Source: Selaginella moellendorffii (lineage: Eukaryota; Streptophyta; Lycopodiopsida; Selaginellales; Selaginellaceae). Taken from it: a stretch of DNA of 64,000 nucleotides. The stretch covers positions 87,352 to 151,351 of the forward strand of contig NW_003314433.1 in assembly GCF_000143415.4 (NCBI RefSeq), in the 5' to 3' direction. Positions 45,801-54,031 of this stretch are shown one piece after another (positions within the stretch are counted from its first letter, which is position 1; every line of letters starts with the position of its first letter). The notes below the pieces were generated by a model. That model saw nothing but the letters and a program-made list of their open reading frames with translations, was not told the DNA's origin and did not search any database. The position numbers and the translations under genes were made by a program.

Positions 45801-46960
45801 CCTTGATCTGCTGCTACACCAACTGAGAACACTGTCTGTCCTGCTTCTGGTACGTAGTAGACCTGGTTCACGAGCTTCTCAGCTCCACTCTCCAACTTTA
45901 TGACCGTTCCTTGTCCTTCCACTGTTAAGGGGCGTTTGTCTCCTACAAAGACTTGCTTCTCCTGCTCCAGTGGCCGGTACTTGTGAAAAGCTCTCTTCAA
46001 TGGTGTGAGGTGCATCGAGGCTCCAGAATCCATCCAGAGCACTTCGGCTTCGGACACAGTGGATGAAGATGCAGCGAGCGTCATCATCAACATCGTGTCA
46101 GGTTGGCGTGAAGAAGAGCTTCTTTCAGCGCGAGCTTTCTCTGCGGCTTTCTTGATCCGGCATTCACGCTCCACGTGGCCAGCTTTGCCGCAGTAGTTAC
46201 ATGGGCCCTTGCGTTTTTTATTGGTTGCAAATCCAGGGCTGGGAGAAGGGCTCTTTTGTCCTCGAACAGGGCCATCTCGTTTCTTCCCACCCGATTGCTT
46301 TCCCATGATCAAGGCCTGCTCCACCCGAGCAGCCTGAGAGGGCGCCTTTTGTCTCCGCTCGTTCTGCTTTCGTTCTTCCTCGATCAGGTCCGAGTAGAGC
46401 GAGTCCAAGTCCTTTCCAGGTACAGCCGAGAGCATCGATGCGAAAGGTTGGAGATCAGGGGAGACAGAGCTTAGAAGGAATGCCTTAGCTTGGTCAATGG
46501 TGATTGCCGCTTCCGCGTCCTTCAGCTCGGTGATCATCGCTTTAAACTTTCCAATGTAAGTGGCCATGGTGTCATCAGGTTGCATTCTCATCGTGAAGAA
46601 CCTTTGTGTTAGCACCACCTTAGCATTGGCAGCTTTGGCAGCGAAGATTTGTGTAAGGGATGTCCAGTTCTGGTGGGCTGTTTTGGTAAGATCAAGGAGA
46701 TGAACGAATTCATCCCCAAGACCTAACCCGATGACAGAGAGCGCTTTTCGATTCTTGGAGTCCCAGTCGAGCCGTTGGGTTACATCCGCAGCAGCCGGAC
46801 GTTGAGTCGTTCCATCCACTATAGGCCAGCAGTCCTTGGCCAAAAGGATAAGCTGTACTTTTGTTTTCCAAGTGGAGAAATTCTGTCCCGTGAACTTTTG
46901 GAGAAGTTTCTCCCAGCCCCCAGAGTCCCAAGAATTTCCTGCTGCGTTAGCAGAAGACAT
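42893..46960 (-). CDS. Inner copia gag-pol polyprotein, 1355 codons
   Basis: ATG at 46960. Gag with FTGQNFSTWKTKVQLIL, zinc knuckle CNYCGKAGHVEREC, protease LWMDSGASMHLT, pre-integrase HHCC (WHARLGHANSH..CETCQLGK), integrase core residues in VHTDVC, DDYSRYAV and QQNGVAERLNRT, reverse transcriptase with YVDDAILVA, and RNase H (YSDADWAGD, SSTEAEYIA, DNQSAIAL). The RT block reads YGLKHQWYTK where the family usually has several more residues between LK and QWY, indicating a small in-frame deletion. The frame ends early at NSRSREE. Possibly inactive despite its length. Confidence 0.93.
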   Translation of the reverse strand: MSSANAAGNSWDSGGWEKLLQKFTGQNFSTWKTKVQLILLAKDCWPIVDGTTQRPAAADVTQRLDWDSKNRKALSVIGLGLGDEFVHLLDLTKTAHQNWTSLTQIFAAKAANAKVVLTQRFFTMRMQPDDTMATYIGKFKAMITELKDAEAAITIDQAKAFLLSSVSPDLQPFASMLSAVPGKDLDSLYSDLIEEERKQNERRQKAPSQAARVEQALIMGKQSGGKKRDGPVRGQKSPSPSPGFATNKKRKGPCNYCGKAGHVERECRIKKAAEKARAERSSSSRQPDTMLMMTLAASSSTVSEAEVLWMDSGASMHLTPLKRAFHKYRPLEQEKQVFVGDKRPLTVEGQGTVIKLESGAEKLVNQVYYVPEAGQTVFSVGVAADQGFSTLFNADGCTIFDETGHPVAFGRRAETLYKLNAQLILSTHEQGHLLAIRPSSWAANSLQLWHARLGHANSHDIQLLASHKLADDFTLTGASQLGVCETCQLGKQPRLPFPRRSPEDGASGFLQLVHTDVCHVPEATLSHKRYFVSFIDDYSRYAVAVLMAHKGEVYHHFQVYKSWAENATGCTIRTLRSDGGGEYMSKEFLAFLAQAGIHHEYTAAHTSQQNGVAERLNRTLMDCVRCLLQHAGMPKVFWGEALNTAVYLRNRLPTRSTGQVPFQVWTGKRPKLGHLRVFGCIAYAHIPDVQRRKLDPKSEKCIFMGYHTQVKAYRLYNCQRRKLVVSRDVVFDEARLYRDTLRLPPVSPPSLVDLSEILDDVPHLHPAPDNPAAAEPGGVAEGAPEGGDLAGGADHGTSLPSTPPLTTPQATAAASSSTNEQPDLSTLVADLFVGDELYQDATTPPSIPKLPPPPAGTAVVTRSGRVVKPSLKAKEAMPIGKRAYFWALSAPPASLGPQAALHGPEAEHWQAAMQEEYDSLQKNNTWSLVELPARRKLVSSKWLFKKKYNADGSIERYKARFVARGFSQVHGLDYSETYSPVVKLTTIRMLLILAAELDLELHQLDVCTAFLNGDIDEEVYMAQPPGFIQPGEEHLVCKLNKALYGLKHQWYTKIDSFLISLGFVRSAADCNLYIYFDAEGYLFLALYVDDAILVANQLRLIHKFKTYLGAKFAMKDLGELHFCLGIQVTRNRERGTLELSQAKYVSDVLQRYGLAHVNPVATPMETGTKLSAESGEYLDQSPEEEKASRAVYRSMVGSLIYLVISTRPDLAYAVGTVAKYLDRPSTAHWQALKRIMRYVAGTNQLSLKYSRGESGNKLAGYSDADWAGDPDNRKSTTGYVFLLNGNVASWCSKRQAITAMSSTEAEYIAAAAATKEAAWLKGLLQDLQINTGVVKLLCDNQSAIALTKNSRSREE

Positions 46961-47217
46961 TCTATCTATTAATCTAAGAATAGATTAAACAGAGAATTTA
47001 GAAAGGACGGCGTGGAGAAGAATCGTGAAAAACTCGGCCGCAACAAGGGCACACCATCCGGCAGGCTGGGCAAAGAGCTTGTTGGCGCTTTCGGTCCTGG
47101 ATCTTCCGCTCCACCCGCGCCAGCACTGCCAAAGCCCTCGCGCGCTCCTGAGCCAAGGGTTCCTGGCCCCTTTGATTCTTCATCTGCCACTGTCCTCTTG
47201 CCATTAGATCGTTCGCT

Positions 47218-47229
47218 GCTCCGATACCA
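47218..47229 (-). other. Primer-binding site, inner copia
   Basis: Complement reads TGGTATCGGAGC, directly after the 5' LTR. It is identical to the PBS of the outer copia and the LARD-like element. Confidence 0.9.
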
Positions 47230-47369
47230 TGTGGTATTATGAAACGGTGTTGTGTTATTATTATGACGGTTGATACACGGTTAAATGTATGGGTTTATCG
47301 TGACGATCCGTGGCGGCGTCTGGATCGCTCACGTGGCTGTGTGCTGACGTGGTCTTGTTCACTCCCACA
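47230..47369 (-). repeat. 5' LTR of inner copia
   Basis: Same 140-bp sequence as 42625-42764 with one seen difference (CACGG for CATGG near 47278). Bases 46961-47217 are its untranslated leader; no gene is seen there. Confidence 0.92.
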
Positions 47370-47374
47370 TTACC

Positions 47375-50206
47375 ATGCTGCCAGATCTTGCTGGACGGAG
47401 TCTGGGCCTACACGCACAAAAGACAACGACCAGTCACTCACTGGAGCTTTGGCACGCACGCCTGGGGCATCCTAGTGCTGATAGAATCAAGCAGCTCACA
47501 CGCGAGCAGATGGTTGAAGGTCTAGACCTGGACCCAAGAGCCGTTCTTCCATTTTGCCAGGGCTGTCAGCTAGGAAAATCTACTCGCCAACCTTTCCCCA
47601 AGACTGGAGCATCTCGAGCTACAGAGCTCATGGAACTTGTACACACTGATGTGTGTGGCCCGATGGCCACCACAGCAGTGGGAGGTATCCAATACTTTAT
47701 CAGTTTCATTGATGACTACAGTCGTCGCACTATGATCTACCCTATGGCTCGCAAATCCCAATCGTTACACTACTTCCAGACTTTCAAGGATATGGGAGAA
47801 ACACAAACTGGGAAAATGCTCAAGCGATTGAGAAGTGATGGTGGAGGCGAATTCACTTCCAATGCTTTCAACCAGCTGTGTGAGCAAGGAGGGATTGTGC
47901 GAGAACTTACAACGCGAGAGACTCCACAACAGAATGGCGTAGCTGAGCGCAAGAATCGCACACTAGTGGAGAGTGCTCGGGCAATGCTACTTTCCAGTGG
48001 TTTGCCTCGCAGCTTCTGGTTTCACGCTGTCTTGACGGCGAACTATCTCCAGAACCGGCTCCCCACCTCTGCCCTTGCTGACATCACTCCTGAAGAAGCA
48101 TGGAGTGGCAAGAAACCTACAGTTACGCATCTGAGAATATTCGGGTGTGAAGCGTGGGCACACATCCCTGATGGAATGCGCAAGAAATTGGATCCCAAGA
48201 GCCAGAAGGCTGTGTTTGTGGGCTACAGCCTCGATCACAAAGCCTATCGTCTCTGGAATCCAATCACGAAGCAGGAGATCCTGAGCAGAGATGTGGTTTT
48301 CAACGAGAATTCGTTTCTTCCTTCTAGTCAAGGTTCTACTTCCAGACCTACCTTGACCGAAGAAAATGACGTTGAAGCGGAACAAGATCAGTTGACTGTC
48401 GGCACGATCACTGTGCCGCTTCAAACAGTCCCTACACAACAACCCATGCCCGCTTCTACTCCAACACCACCAACCCCGCCGCCTCCTCCAGATCCTCTAC
48501 GCAGATCGATCCGCACAAGGCGGCCTACTGAGCGTCTCATCGAGACAATGGTCTCCTCTCGTGCAGCTGGGACTCCTACTGTTCCGAGGACCTATGGAGA
48601 AGCCATGGCCTCACAGGAAGCGTCTTACTGGCGTGTAGCAATGGAAGCCGAGATTGCTTCACAGCAAAAGAACGAGACACATGTTCTTGTTCCAACTGTG
48701 CCTTCCAATCGCCAGATTATCAAGAGCATGTGGGTGTATGCTCTGAAGCTTAATCCTGATGGCTCGGTTCGCTACAAGGCGCGATTGGTGGCGAAAGGAT
48801 GCTCGCAAGTTCCTGGACTTGACTACAACGACACCTTTGCTCCAGTGGTTAAGCATTCTACTCTTCGTTCCTTGATTAATTTTGCTGCGGTGGGAGACTT
48901 TGATCTGGAACAGATGGATGTGACCACGGCGTTTCTTTATGGCGCGCTTGAAGAAGAAATCTATATGGCACAGCCAGAAGGATTTCTAGCCGCTGGAAAA
49001 GAGGATCATCTCTGGCTTCTCAAGAAAGCTGTCTACGGCTTGAAACAAGCACCCAGATCTTGGTACAAACGCTTTGACGATTTTATACTAAGTGTGGGCT
49101 TTTCCCGTAGCGAGGCAGACCCGAATCTTTATATTCAGGTGGAGGGTGAATCATTTGTGATCATCGCTCTTTATGTTGATGATACTCTTGTCATCCATAA
49201 CCATCGCTTAATGTTTCTCCAGGTTAAGCCAGATCTTTGCAGCCAATTTGAGATGAAAACTCTTGGCTCGGCTTCCTACTTTCTTGGCATGGAACTTGTG
49301 CGTGATCGCTCTCAACGCACTATCTATCTTCACCAAGCCAAGTATATAGAAGAGATGCTGGCCAGGTTTTCTATGACGAGCTCTAATCCAGTGGCGACAC
49401 CAATGGAACTAGGCTGCCAGCTTTCACGAGCCATGTCTCCTGAGACAGAGGACGACAAGAGAGCCATGGACTCCATCCCTTACAGACAAGCTGTTGGCAG
49501 TCTCATGTATCCAGCTGTTTGTACGCGCCCAGATATTTCTTTTGCCGTGAGCAAAGTTAGCCAATTCCTGGCTAATCCTGGATCTCAACATTGGGCAGCG
49601 GTGAAACGCATCTTCAGGTACCTTCGAGGTACTACTTACCTTGGATTGTGCTACCAGGGAAAAGCGCTTACCCTCACGGGCTACTGTGATGCTGATTTTG
49701 GGGGAGACTGTGACACACGCAAGTCCACCTCTGGCTATTCATTTTCCCTGGGCAGTGCGACAGTCTCGTGGTGCAGCAGGAAGCAAAGTACAGTGGCAAC
49801 CTCTAGTACTGAAGCAGAATATTTGGCAGCCTCACAAGCTACCAAAGAAGGTGTGTGGTTACGCTCACTACTTTCTAACCTTGGTGTGAGTGTGAAGACT
49901 CCCACTCGCCTCTTCTGTGACAATCAAAGCTGCATTGCGTTAGCGGCCAATCCTCGCTTTCATTCACGCACCAAACACTTTGGGATTCATCATCATTTTG
50001 TTCGTGAGAAAGTGGAAGATGGCACAATTGAGCTGATCTACTGCGACACGACCACTCAGGTTGCAGATATCTTCACAAAAGCACTACCCCGAGATCGATT
50101 TCAAGTCCATCGCGAAGGGCTGGGACTTTCTCCACTGATGAGCATCACTCGTGATGGCCACAGTGCCAGTGGGAGTGTTGAGAGTGGCCCTGTGCCACGT
50201 GGCTAG
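47375..50206 (+). CDS. Outer copia pol part (integrase, RT, RNase H)
   Basis: Continues the outer frame in phase after the nested insert. Pre-integrase LWHARLGHPSADR and CQGCQLGK; integrase VHTDVCGPM, FIDDYSRRT, QQNGVAERKNRT; RT with YGLKQAPRSWYKRF and YVDDTLVI; RNase H YCDADFGGD, SSTEAEYLA, DNQSCIAL and KHFGIHHHFVREKVEDG. All catalytic motifs are visible and no internal stop is present. The stop at 50206 lies 31 bases inside the 3' LTR, so the LTR encodes the last ten residues. Confidence 0.94.
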   Translation: MLPDLAGRSLGLHAQKTTTSHSLELWHARLGHPSADRIKQLTREQMVEGLDLDPRAVLPFCQGCQLGKSTRQPFPKTGASRATELMELVHTDVCGPMATTAVGGIQYFISFIDDYSRRTMIYPMARKSQSLHYFQTFKDMGETQTGKMLKRLRSDGGGEFTSNAFNQLCEQGGIVRELTTRETPQQNGVAERKNRTLVESARAMLLSSGLPRSFWFHAVLTANYLQNRLPTSALADITPEEAWSGKKPTVTHLRIFGCEAWAHIPDGMRKKLDPKSQKAVFVGYSLDHKAYRLWNPITKQEILSRDVVFNENSFLPSSQGSTSRPTLTEENDVEAEQDQLTVGTITVPLQTVPTQQPMPASTPTPPTPPPPPDPLRRSIRTRRPTERLIETMVSSRAAGTPTVPRTYGEAMASQEASYWRVAMEAEIASQQKNETHVLVPTVPSNRQIIKSMWVYALKLNPDGSVRYKARLVAKGCSQVPGLDYNDTFAPVVKHSTLRSLINFAAVGDFDLEQMDVTTAFLYGALEEEIYMAQPEGFLAAGKEDHLWLLKKAVYGLKQAPRSWYKRFDDFILSVGFSRSEADPNLYIQVEGESFVIIALYVDDTLVIHNHRLMFLQVKPDLCSQFEMKTLGSASYFLGMELVRDRSQRTIYLHQAKYIEEMLARFSMTSSNPVATPMELGCQLSRAMSPETEDDKRAMDSIPYRQAVGSLMYPAVCTRPDISFAVSKVSQFLANPGSQHWAAVKRIFRYLRGTTYLGLCYQGKALTLTGYCDADFGGDCDTRKSTSGYSFSLGSATVSWCSRKQSTVATSSTEAEYLAASQATKEGVWLRSLLSNLGVSVKTPTRLFCDNQSCIALAANPRFHSRTKHFGIHHHFVREKVEDGTIELIYCDTTTQVADIFTKALPRDRFQVHREGLGLSPLMSITRDGHSASGSVESGPVPRG

Positions 50207-50325
50207 TCCACGTGGAGAGACACGAGTCTTCACCGGTTCACCATGTGACACATATGTACATTTTTCATTCCATATATGCTATGACGGATCTTGAGCACCA
50301 TCACACGGTTTCACCTTTCATTAGA
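50176..50325 (+). repeat. 3' LTR of outer copia
   Basis: Begins TGTTGAGAGTGG after a weak purine tract (GTGGGAG) and ends TTCATTAGA, followed by the TTCAC duplication. Paired CCACGTGG motifs at 50195-50202 and 50208-50215. Confidence 0.92.
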
Positions 50326-50330
50326 TTCAC

Positions 50331-51264
50331 ACCTTGTCCGACGTTGCAAAGTGAGAGTTTTCGACCATCTTGAGGTAACTGCCAGACTCCAGTCACCTGA
50401 AAATTTAAATAACCTTTTTAGAAGTCCGCAGTAATTTTCCATTTTCCATAAGTACCTTGTCATATTTCTTGCGGATCTTGACGAATGCCATCACGTTCAA
50501 GGAGCTGCCAAGTGAGTTTTCAACACTTTGAGAACATGGATCAATCGTATAGAGGTCATTCACCTGAAGTTTCTTAGGAGTCGAAGCCCACGATAAAATT
50601 CGACAAAGGCCGTCTGGAGCATCTTGGCTGCTCGCTGAACCTTTCCTTTGTTGCCAGGCTCCCCTTCAAGCTCTGAGATTCGTCATCTACAACATGGCAG
50701 AGATCAAACGATTCCAAGTTAAGTGCCACAGAATTAGAGGCTGCTAGAACGAACCTTGCATAGCGATGAGCTCTTCCATTTGGATGTGAAGTTGCCGTGC
50801 TTGAGCATCGTACTCGTCTTCCTTGCATCTAAAAAACTTGTCCACTTTGTTGAGCTGATCGTCAAGGCCGAAAAAGAAGCTCTTTTCGTGATCTGATCGA
50901 GTTCCAAACAGCTCCGTCTCGTAAAAATCCTCACCATCTCCAATTCTCGTCTTGTGCACAACCTGATCGTATTGAAGTGTTTTGTTTTGTCTTTACAGTC
51001 CAGAACATCCATGGACGTTTCCGAGGATATGGATTGTTCGCAGCAGCTGCTCAGGATGGCGCTGGGATTTTGCAGCAAGTTTTGAAGCTTGCTCTTGTCA
51101 ACCGAGAAGACATTTGGATCGAACACCTTGTGCTGCTGGTTCTTGGTATGTAGGATCTGGTTTTTGATTCTCTTGACAACTTTCTTGAGCTGCTTGTAGT
51201 CGCAGTACTTCACCCACCACTCTGGGACGAGCTGGCCCTCCAGCTGCTTCTGGAACTTCACCAT
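50331..51264 (-). pseudogene. PHO1-like SPX-domain fragment, inverted copy
   Basis: Minus-strand counterpart of 8799-9740, with the ATG at 51264. It keeps [34 protein letters not shown] and the same +1 frame discontinuity before VVHKTRIGDGEDFYETELF, so that lesion predates the duplications or marks an unusual splice. The copia insertion ends the homology at 50330. Confidence 0.87.
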
Positions 51265-52045
51265 GTCTGAAAGCTTGGATTACCTGAGGCGAACATCGTC
51301 AAGAAAACGATCAAGCAAGAGATGAAATACCTGGAGGAAATGGTGTCAAGTTCAGAATGCCTCTTCAAACTTTTCTGGCGCCTGTGCTCTGGAAGCAGAG
51401 GAAGAACAGTGGCAGTGAGCATATGACGAGACAAATGGTGGCGTGGAATCATCAAATGCATTGTGCTGGGGAGGAGCACCACCAATTCTCACAAGAAAAC
51501 AGCACCTTAAGATCATCTCTGGAAAAAAGGAGGAAAGCCTTCTTCTCACCGAGGCCAGCGAACAATTACATAAGAATACGTTTTCCCGAGTGAAACTGAC
51601 GCAGCAGAGTGCAGGAGGAGAGAAGAAGCAAGCGATCCATTGGCCTATGGAACTAAAAAAGGAAGCAAAAGGACAGGGAATGCAGGGGAATCTACATGAA
51701 AAGAAGTTGTCGTAAGTTACACACTTACACACACTCTCACACACTTCAACTCTTTTCTTGTCAACACGAGTAATTTATGCGAGCGAAAGGGAATGAAAGA
51801 ATCATTTGAGCATCTAAAGCATGGAAGGAAGCGAGGCACGTACTCTTTCCGGAAATCACGCTTATGGAACGTTTTGTTTTGTCGGAGTCCCAATTGCTGG
51901 CGCAACCAAACTGAAAGAATTGCACAATCAATCGCAAGCCAAGCTTGGAATCGAGAGAGCTTGTTGAGTTCTTGAGGTGAGAGCCTTTTGCTCACTCAAA
52001 AACTTGGAGCCTTCTCTCCTTCTGCGAGAGGAAGAGGGAGTGGGG
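51265..52045 (-). promoter_or_regulatory. 5' leader of PHO1-like fragment, inverted copy (TATA lost)
   Basis: Equivalent of 7947-8798. A deletion of about 70 bp (about 51930) removes part of the leader. The block stops at GGGGGAGTTT (52045), just downstream of where the TATA lies in copies 1 and 2, and joins the ROCO3 tail. Confidence 0.6.
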
Positions 52046-52224
52046 GAGTTTAATGATCTGTTTTAAAATAGTGTTTGTTAAAAAAAACAAAAAACTTAAA
52101 TGCTAAATACCTTTGCAGACTCATATTTGTTTTCCCTCCAAGATTATGGGATGAAGAGCAAAATATTTTTCCATGATTGTCTCCTGTTTTTCTTCTTTCC
52201 CAACTGTAGTTGTCACTAGCTTAA
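52046..52224 (-). pseudogene. ROCO3 displaced 3' end
   Basis: Encodes LVTTTVGKEEKQETIMEKYF and ALHPIILEGKQI then TGA, the terminal codons of ROCO3, separated from the body by the LARD-like insertion. Downstream ROCO tail is only about 30 bp before the abrupt join with PHO1 leader sequence at 52045. CTTAA (52220-52224) is the left target duplication. Confidence 0.8.
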
Positions 52225-54031
52225 TGTGAGACACAAAATTCCTAGGCCCCAAAGTGGAGCCCGAAGGGTGCCATGTGGTAGTGGCCGAAGCGAAAGCCAA
52301 ACGAGTGTAACACGTTTGGGCCAAAAGCTCCGACTTGAAAGGTCGAGAGCAGGAGTGGAACTCCTAACGAAGTGCTCAAGGAATGAGCACAAGGCGAGCA
52401 ATAAGCGAGGCTCCAAAAAGGGACCTAAAAGGACCAACACATGACACGTGGAGGAGTCTGAGATGGAGTCCGAGATGGACCCGAGGTGGAGTCCGAGATG
52501 GACCCGAGATGGAGTCTGAGGTGGACCCGAGATGGACCCGAGATGGAGTCCGAGATGGAGTCCGAGATGGACCCGAGGTGGAGTCCGAGATGGACCCGAG
52601 ATGGAGTCCGAGATGGACCCGAGGTGGAGTCCGAGATGGACCCGAGATGGAGTCCGAGATGGACCCGAGATGGACCCGAGATGGAGTCCAAGATGGAGTC
52701 CGAGATGGACCCGAGGTGGAGTCCGAGATGGACCCGAGATGGAGTCCGAGGTGGACCCGAGATGGACCCGAGATGGAGTCCGAGATGGAGTCCGAGATGG
52801 ACCCGAGGTGGAGTCCGAGATGGACCCGAGATGGAGTCCGAGATGGACCCGAGATGGAGTCCAAGATGGAGTCCGAGATGGACCCGAGATGGAGTCCGAA
52901 GTCGAGACCGAGACCGGGACCGAGACCGAGACCGAGATCGGGACCGAGACCGAGACCAAGGCCGAGACCGAGCCCGAGCCCGAGTCCGAGTCCGAGTCCG
53001 AATCCAAGTCCGAGTCCAAGTCCGAGTCCGAGTCCGAGTCCGAGTCCGAGCCTGAGAGGGTGAAAGCCCAAAGCGTTCGTCTCCCAGACCCTGGGGGGTT
53101 TGGTGAGCTCCAAAAGTATAGTAGGGGGAGGACTGCAGTGGAGCCAGTTTGGCCCAGGAAGGCCGGACCCAGTGTTGGGTGATGAGCTGCCCACTGGGAA
53201 GTCCAAGACTAGAGTGAACACGGACCGACAAGCGGGGTAGCTTGGTGAAGTGTTCAAGAGCCGGCTCTAGTTCCCCCGGGAGATCGACTGGCCGATGCTC
53301 CTAGTCCAAGTGTGGGTGGCACTACCTACTTGGATACCTGGTGTGGCTCAACGGAACCCGCTCTAAGCCCATGGCTAGAGCACCCAAGGGCAGAAGGCGA
53401 GGAGAGTACCCAGGTGGCTTGCGTAAGGCCACTGTGTTTCGAAATGTTGTCCCAAAGGCCCAGACTGTGGAAAGGAAGAGGAGCAGTCCTCTGGGGTAGT
53501 GACCAAGGACACAGTCGTGTGGTGAGGAAGTCCCAGAGGACCGTGGGACTTAGTGGTCGGGCCTGTGGGTCTCAATCCAGTGGCAGTGTTGGCAAACACG
53601 GCCAGGGGCAGAAAGGGACTTAGTGGGGACTGACAGAGGGATATTGGGGAAGGCTATTCCCCTTGTCGGTGGGCATCCTAAGGATGCTAAGGAGTGGATC
53701 TCAGATGACCACTCACGGATGGTTTGCCTAGTCTTGGAGAGCCAAGACTGTGATGCAAGTGGTAATGGACTACCAGCGTGGCAAAGGTGATTGGGCATGG
53801 CCTTAGCGTAACAGACTGCCATGTCGGTGGTACCTTTGAGTGTCGGTCATGGGATCGGACACGGGGAGCACTTGGACCAAGTGCAAATGTTGAGTGGCAT
53901 GGATGCCATTCTCAGGGCTAGCAAGTCCCAAGTCCTGGATTGGACTTATGGAGGTTGTGAATGAGACTCCTCCAAGTGGTCGGAGGTGTGGTTAAGTGAC
54001 TAAAGTAGAATGGAAAATTTAGTCCCTTACA
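52225..54031 (+). repeat. 5' LTR of LARD-like element
   Basis: 1807 bp, starting TGTGAGACACAAAATTCC and ending AGTCCCTTACA. Contains CACGTG at 52445-52450 just before the minisatellite. ORFs within are artefacts of 3n-length repeats. Confidence 0.92.
52448..53057 (+). repeat. 12-bp and 6-bp minisatellite in 5' LTR
   Basis: About 52448-52892 alternates GAGATGGAGTCC and GAGATGGACCCG 12-mers. About 52893-53057 grades into GAGACC, GAGCCC and GAGTCC 6-mers. Both periods are multiples of three and contain no stop in most frames, giving spurious ORFs on both strands. Confidence 0.93.

Larger units (their letters stand above)
42625..47369 (-). mobile_element. Inner (nested) Ty1/copia LTR retrotransposon
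   Basis: Inserted antisense to its host element with a TTACC duplication (42620-42624 and 47370-47374). The 140-bp LTRs at 42625-42764 and 47230-47369 differ at one seen position, so it is younger than the outer element. PBS at 47218-47229 (complement) and a purine-rich GAGGAGGAG tract next to the 3' LTR at about 42765-42774. Length 4745 bp. It carries one long gag-pol frame. Confidence 0.95.
41021..50325 (+). mobile_element. Outer Ty1/copia LTR retrotransposon
   Basis: Complete element with 150-bp LTRs (41021-41170 and 50176-50325; three differences seen), an initiator-Met-type PBS, a gag-pol frame, and a TTCAC duplication. It entered the PHO1 remnant of the inverted arm about 9 bp from a deletion join. 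A second copia element (42625-47369) is nested in its pol region. Domain order protease, integrase, RT, RNase H places it in Ty1/copia. Excluding the insert, element length is about 4.55 kb. Confidence 0.95.
29876..52045 (-). repeat. Inverted arm of the ROCO unit (fold-back)
   Basis: Reverse complement of the left arm in the same gene order. From 29876 it matches copy 2 backward from about 27524 (unknown ORF, SPP last exon), skips to EIN3, runs to the AT arm at 35117, skips about 1.84 kb to the ROCO tail, then ROCO2, then the PHO1 fragment to 52045. The copia insertion 41021-50325 is secondary. The kelch gene and most of SPP are deleted. The loop between arms (27525-29875) is about 2.35 kb. 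Confidence 0.9.

Noticed and set aside
52448-52892. CRISPR-like array
   Set aside because: The repeats are contiguous 12-mers without unique spacers, inside a plant LTR. This is a minisatellite.
52216-53257. Overlapping ORFs of about 190-290 codons on both strands
   Set aside because: They are read-through of 12-bp and 6-bp repeats whose length is a multiple of three. All frames stay open, with low-complexity translations. The same applies at 58028-59117.
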